A DNA stretch of 64,000 nucleotides, taken from Tardiphaga sp. P9-11. GTDB taxonomy: Bacteria; Pseudomonadota; Alphaproteobacteria; Rhizobiales; Xanthobacteraceae. Position numbers and translations under genes: made by a program. The DNA lies in assembly GCF_008329525.1 (NCBI RefSeq), contig NZ_NPKQ01000003.1, positions 488,289 through 552,288 of the forward strand, written 5' to 3'. Below the pieces are notes generated by a model. The model did no database searches. It was not told the origin of the DNA and was given only the letters and a program-made list of their open reading frames with translations. This document shows positions 62,574 through 64,000 of the stretch, one piece after another (position 1 is the first letter of the stretch; each line of letters starts with the position of its first letter).

Positions 62574-62781
62574 CAGGGAAGGCTTATCTCGGCGAGAAAT
62601 GATCCCAAGCGCGCGCCGGCGCGACGCATGGGACTGCATATGTGGGGGTGGAGCTCGGCGATTCCACCGCGCGATCACGCTGCCGCGTCGGACATCGCTG
62701 GTCACTGGTCGTTTCCCGATGAAAATCGGGAGATTCTGGCCTATGGGGGCGCTGCCAGTGAGCGCTAAGCCATTGAAATTA

Positions 62782-62833
62782 TGGTCGGAGTGGCAGGATT
62801 CGAACCTGCGACCCCTGGGTCCCGAACGCAGTG
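62782..62833 (-). pseudogene. 3' fragment of tRNA-Pro(CGG), likely attachment site of an integrated element
   Basis: Read on the minus strand: an anticodon arm with loop TTCGGGA (anticodon CGG) and stem strands ctgcg/cccag (one mismatched pair), a perfect T arm gcagg-ttcgaat-cctgc, a 3' acceptor strand cactccg, discriminator A and encoded CCA. The expected 5' acceptor strand (cggagtg) and D arm are absent from the 60 bases to the right. This is what remains at the distal end of an element that integrated into the 3' half of a tRNA-Pro gene. Confidence 0.8.
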
Positions 62834-62918
62834 TACATCCTTTAAGTTATTGATTTTTCTCGCTGTGACAGGTGCTGCCGCCACGTTTTGTTCACGGTCG
62901 TTTCACCCGATTCGTTGC

Positions 62919-62939
62919 GCCGTTCTCAGAGAGAACGGC
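62919..62939. other. Perfect short hairpin
   Basis: Nine-base arms gccgttctc (62919-62927) and gagaacggc (62931-62939) with loop AGA. No T run. It lies just inside the proposed element; role unknown. Confidence 0.5.
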
Positions 62940-62985
62940 GGCAGTCGCCTCGGTCCATTGGGACGCTCCCAGACTTCCGAACTTC

Positions 62986-63312
62986 ATGCCCAAAAAGAAT
63001 GCGACCGCCGACGAGCTGATCTGGCTCTTTCACGAGAAGCTTGCAGGCTCTAACTTCCCCAATACCCGGATTGCGATTATTCCAGTCGGGGATGGCAATT
63101 GGTCCGCGCTGACAAATGCCACCGAACGCCGACATTACCCAGATCTTGCAATGGCTGTGACGCGAATCAAGAAGCAGCTGCGAGGGCGCTACGGAGCCAG
63201 ATCAAGGGCAGCGAGCTTGACGCCGAGCACATCGAGACCGACATTCTATCAGCTTAACTCGAGTCCAAATCTCCCGAACGAGCTTCACTCACAACCGCCG
63301 AGGTTCGTGTAA
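62986..63312 (+). CDS. Hypothetical protein of the proposed element, possibly extended by decay
   Basis: A 108-codon frame. The first 70 residues look like a real protein (MPKKNATADELIWLFHEKLAG, then TRIAIIPVGDGNWSALTNATER and MAVTRIKKQLRGRY), similar in type to small hypothetical proteins I recall from rhizobial mobile regions. The last 38 residues (GARSRAASLTPSTSRP...) look like out-of-frame reading, because another frame from about 63150 on looks more coding-like. No ribosome site is clear. Function unknown; the gene may be frameshifted near its end. Confidence 0.45.
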   Translation: MPKKNATADELIWLFHEKLAGSNFPNTRIAIIPVGDGNWSALTNATERRHYPDLAMAVTRIKKQLRGRYGARSRAASLTPSTSRPTFYQLNSSPNLPNELHSQPPRFV

Positions 63313-63440
63313 TCGTCACGCTCGTAGTGAGGCATGCGCTTGGCCACGGGGCTGGCGGACTGATCGAGGGTGTATTGCCTGAGATCGAAGCGATCTCAAT
63401 TGCAGTCGGCAAGGTCGTGACGTCTCCAGTGCGAAGCTGA
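63258..63440 (+). pseudogene. Open-frame fragment without start
   Basis: Sixty codons after an in-frame TAA (63255-63257). The protein-like stretch LTTAEVRVIVTLVVRHALGHG...EIEAISIAVGKVV has coding character. Upstream of the TAA the same frame also looks coding (QIKGSELDAEHIETDILSA), so a single decayed gene crossed by a stop is likely. No family recognised. Confidence 0.35.
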
Positions 63441-63581
63441 AGGCGCATTGTGCGTGGTACCACGGGGCGTGTGATCGTCGGTGACGCAGATCAGGGTCGC
63501 ACACCTGCGTGGAACGTCGGCGCCCCGTATTGCGTGCAAGGGACGTTTATCTACCAGGGGGGTCCGATGCGCCAATAGCGG

Positions 63582-63767
63582 TCACTCAGTGGCGTGGATG
63601 TTGCCTGCCCCTCGGATTGCGTTGACAAGCGCCTCCGGATCCGCAGGGATCTGGTCGCCACGCCACGCGACATGCTGGTCGGGGCGCGCGAACAGGAGCT
63701 TGTGCCGGTAAACGTCAGGTGCTGATACAGCGGTGATATCGAACCGTCCGATTGGTAATAGGCGCAA
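63582..63767 (-). pseudogene. Remnant of the C-terminus of an FAD-dependent monooxygenase
   Basis: The minus-strand frame reads IGRFDITAVSAPDVYRHKLL then FARPDQHVAWRGDQIPADPEALV, ending at a TGA. The (L/A)RPDQHVAWRG motif is typical of the thioredoxin-like C-terminal end of PheA/TfdB-type aromatic monooxygenases. The rest of the roughly 550-residue enzyme is not found upstream within the window; the next 100 bases carry stops in all minus frames. A dead fragment. Confidence 0.6.
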
Positions 63768-63886
63768 CTGGCCGATGCCTTCCAGATCACACCGCGCTCA
63801 CCCTAGCCTGAGACATAGACATAGCTCCCGACATTGCCATGATCGCGCAATTGGATAGATTGCTGCTCCACCAGAAAGGGTGAAAG

Positions 63887-64000
63887 GTGGCATCCAAAGA
63901 AGGGCACAACCTGCTGGACGATACCGCGAACCAATGCGCGTATTGCGGATTCACGATGCAATTGGATGCACGCTTTTGCGGTGGCTGTGGGCGGCCACGG
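63887..64000 (+). CDS. Start of a zinc-ribbon protein, cut by the window edge
   Basis: GTG at 63887 with AGAAAGGG ahead opens a frame without stops to the end (38 codons). It encodes CAYCGFTMQLDARFCGGCG, two C-x2-C knuckles of a zinc ribbon. An in-frame TGA at 63881 fixes the start as near the GTG. In this bacterial group such N-terminal ribbons can precede cyclase or membrane domains; what follows here is unknown. Confidence 0.6.
   Translation, partial: MASKEGHNLLDDTANQCAYCGFTMQLDARFCGGCGRPR

Noticed and set aside
62782..62880. Complete tRNA-Pro gene
   Set aside because: The anticodon and T arms and CCA are present, but no 5' acceptor strand or D arm can be found at the right distance, so only a fragment remains.

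Overview
The window (about 63% G+C by eye) is chromosomal DNA of an alphaproteobacterium of the Nitrobacteraceae/Bradyrhizobiaceae (Bradyrhizobium, Rhodopseudomonas, Nitrobacter, Tardiphaga group). The evidence is the dnaG-rpoD pair, a DnaG lacking its zinc ligands, a short Nitrobacter-type chlorite dismutase, GAAC-N7-GAAC and CTGTCAY-N4-CTGTCRT regulatory boxes of rhizobial type, and many G+C-rich palindromic intergenic repeats. The genus cannot be fixed from this sequence alone.

Layout. 1-5.7 kb: DUF4112 protein, a frameshifted PAS protein, a membrane diguanylate cyclase, an MltB-type lytic transglycosylase, a long structured intergenic region, two small genes, and an SOS box driving a very short ORF. 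5.7-10.2 kb: rpoD and dnaG. 10.4-18.5 kb: chlorite dismutase, brnT-brnA toxin-antitoxin with a palindromic operator, MFS transporter, glutamylcyclotransferase-like protein, transglutaminase-like and N-formylglutamate amidohydrolase-like proteins, DUF3592 protein, LysE exporter, and an ArsR-SRPBCC-SRPBCC operon whose operator lies inside its promoter. 18.6-29.6 kb: acyl-CoA synthetase, DUF1499 protein, aminotransferase, Kef-type antiporter, ribB with a dead GTP cyclohydrolase II domain, glutaryl-CoA dehydrogenase, an Rrf2 regulator coupled to a thioredoxin-reductase-like flavoprotein, and an MBL-fold hydrolase.

29.6-34.7 kb is a nickel module: nikR diverges from a TonB-dependent receptor across an exact NikR operator, with an exported beta-propeller lactonase-like protein downstream of the receptor. 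35-40.1 kb is a complete heterotetrameric sarcosine oxidase operon (soxBDAG). 40.1-51.5 kb is the most interesting region. A leftward operon (class II aldolase, peptide-type ABC transporter, hydroxyacid dehydrogenase) and a rightward operon (GntR, acetylpolyamine amidohydrolase-like deacetylase, GABA-type aminotransferase, M20 amidohydrolase) diverge from one palindromic control region. It reads as a self-contained pathway for importing, deacylating and transaminating an acylated amine or peptide-like compound; I do not recognise it as a described pathway.

53.6-58.2 kb is a branched-chain-amino-acid-type (Liv) ABC operon. 58.2-61.3 kb holds divergent btaA and btaB (betaine lipid synthesis) with a Pho box in front of btaB and a YbhN-type membrane protein behind it. 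61.5-62.6 kb holds a small protein and a sirtuin. At 62.78 kb there is the 3' part of a tRNA-Pro(CGG) gene without its 5' half, as left at the far end of an element integrated into a tRNA gene. To its right the sequence changes to broken or unrecognised fragments, and the last 114 bases begin a zinc-ribbon protein. The element, if real, continues beyond the window.
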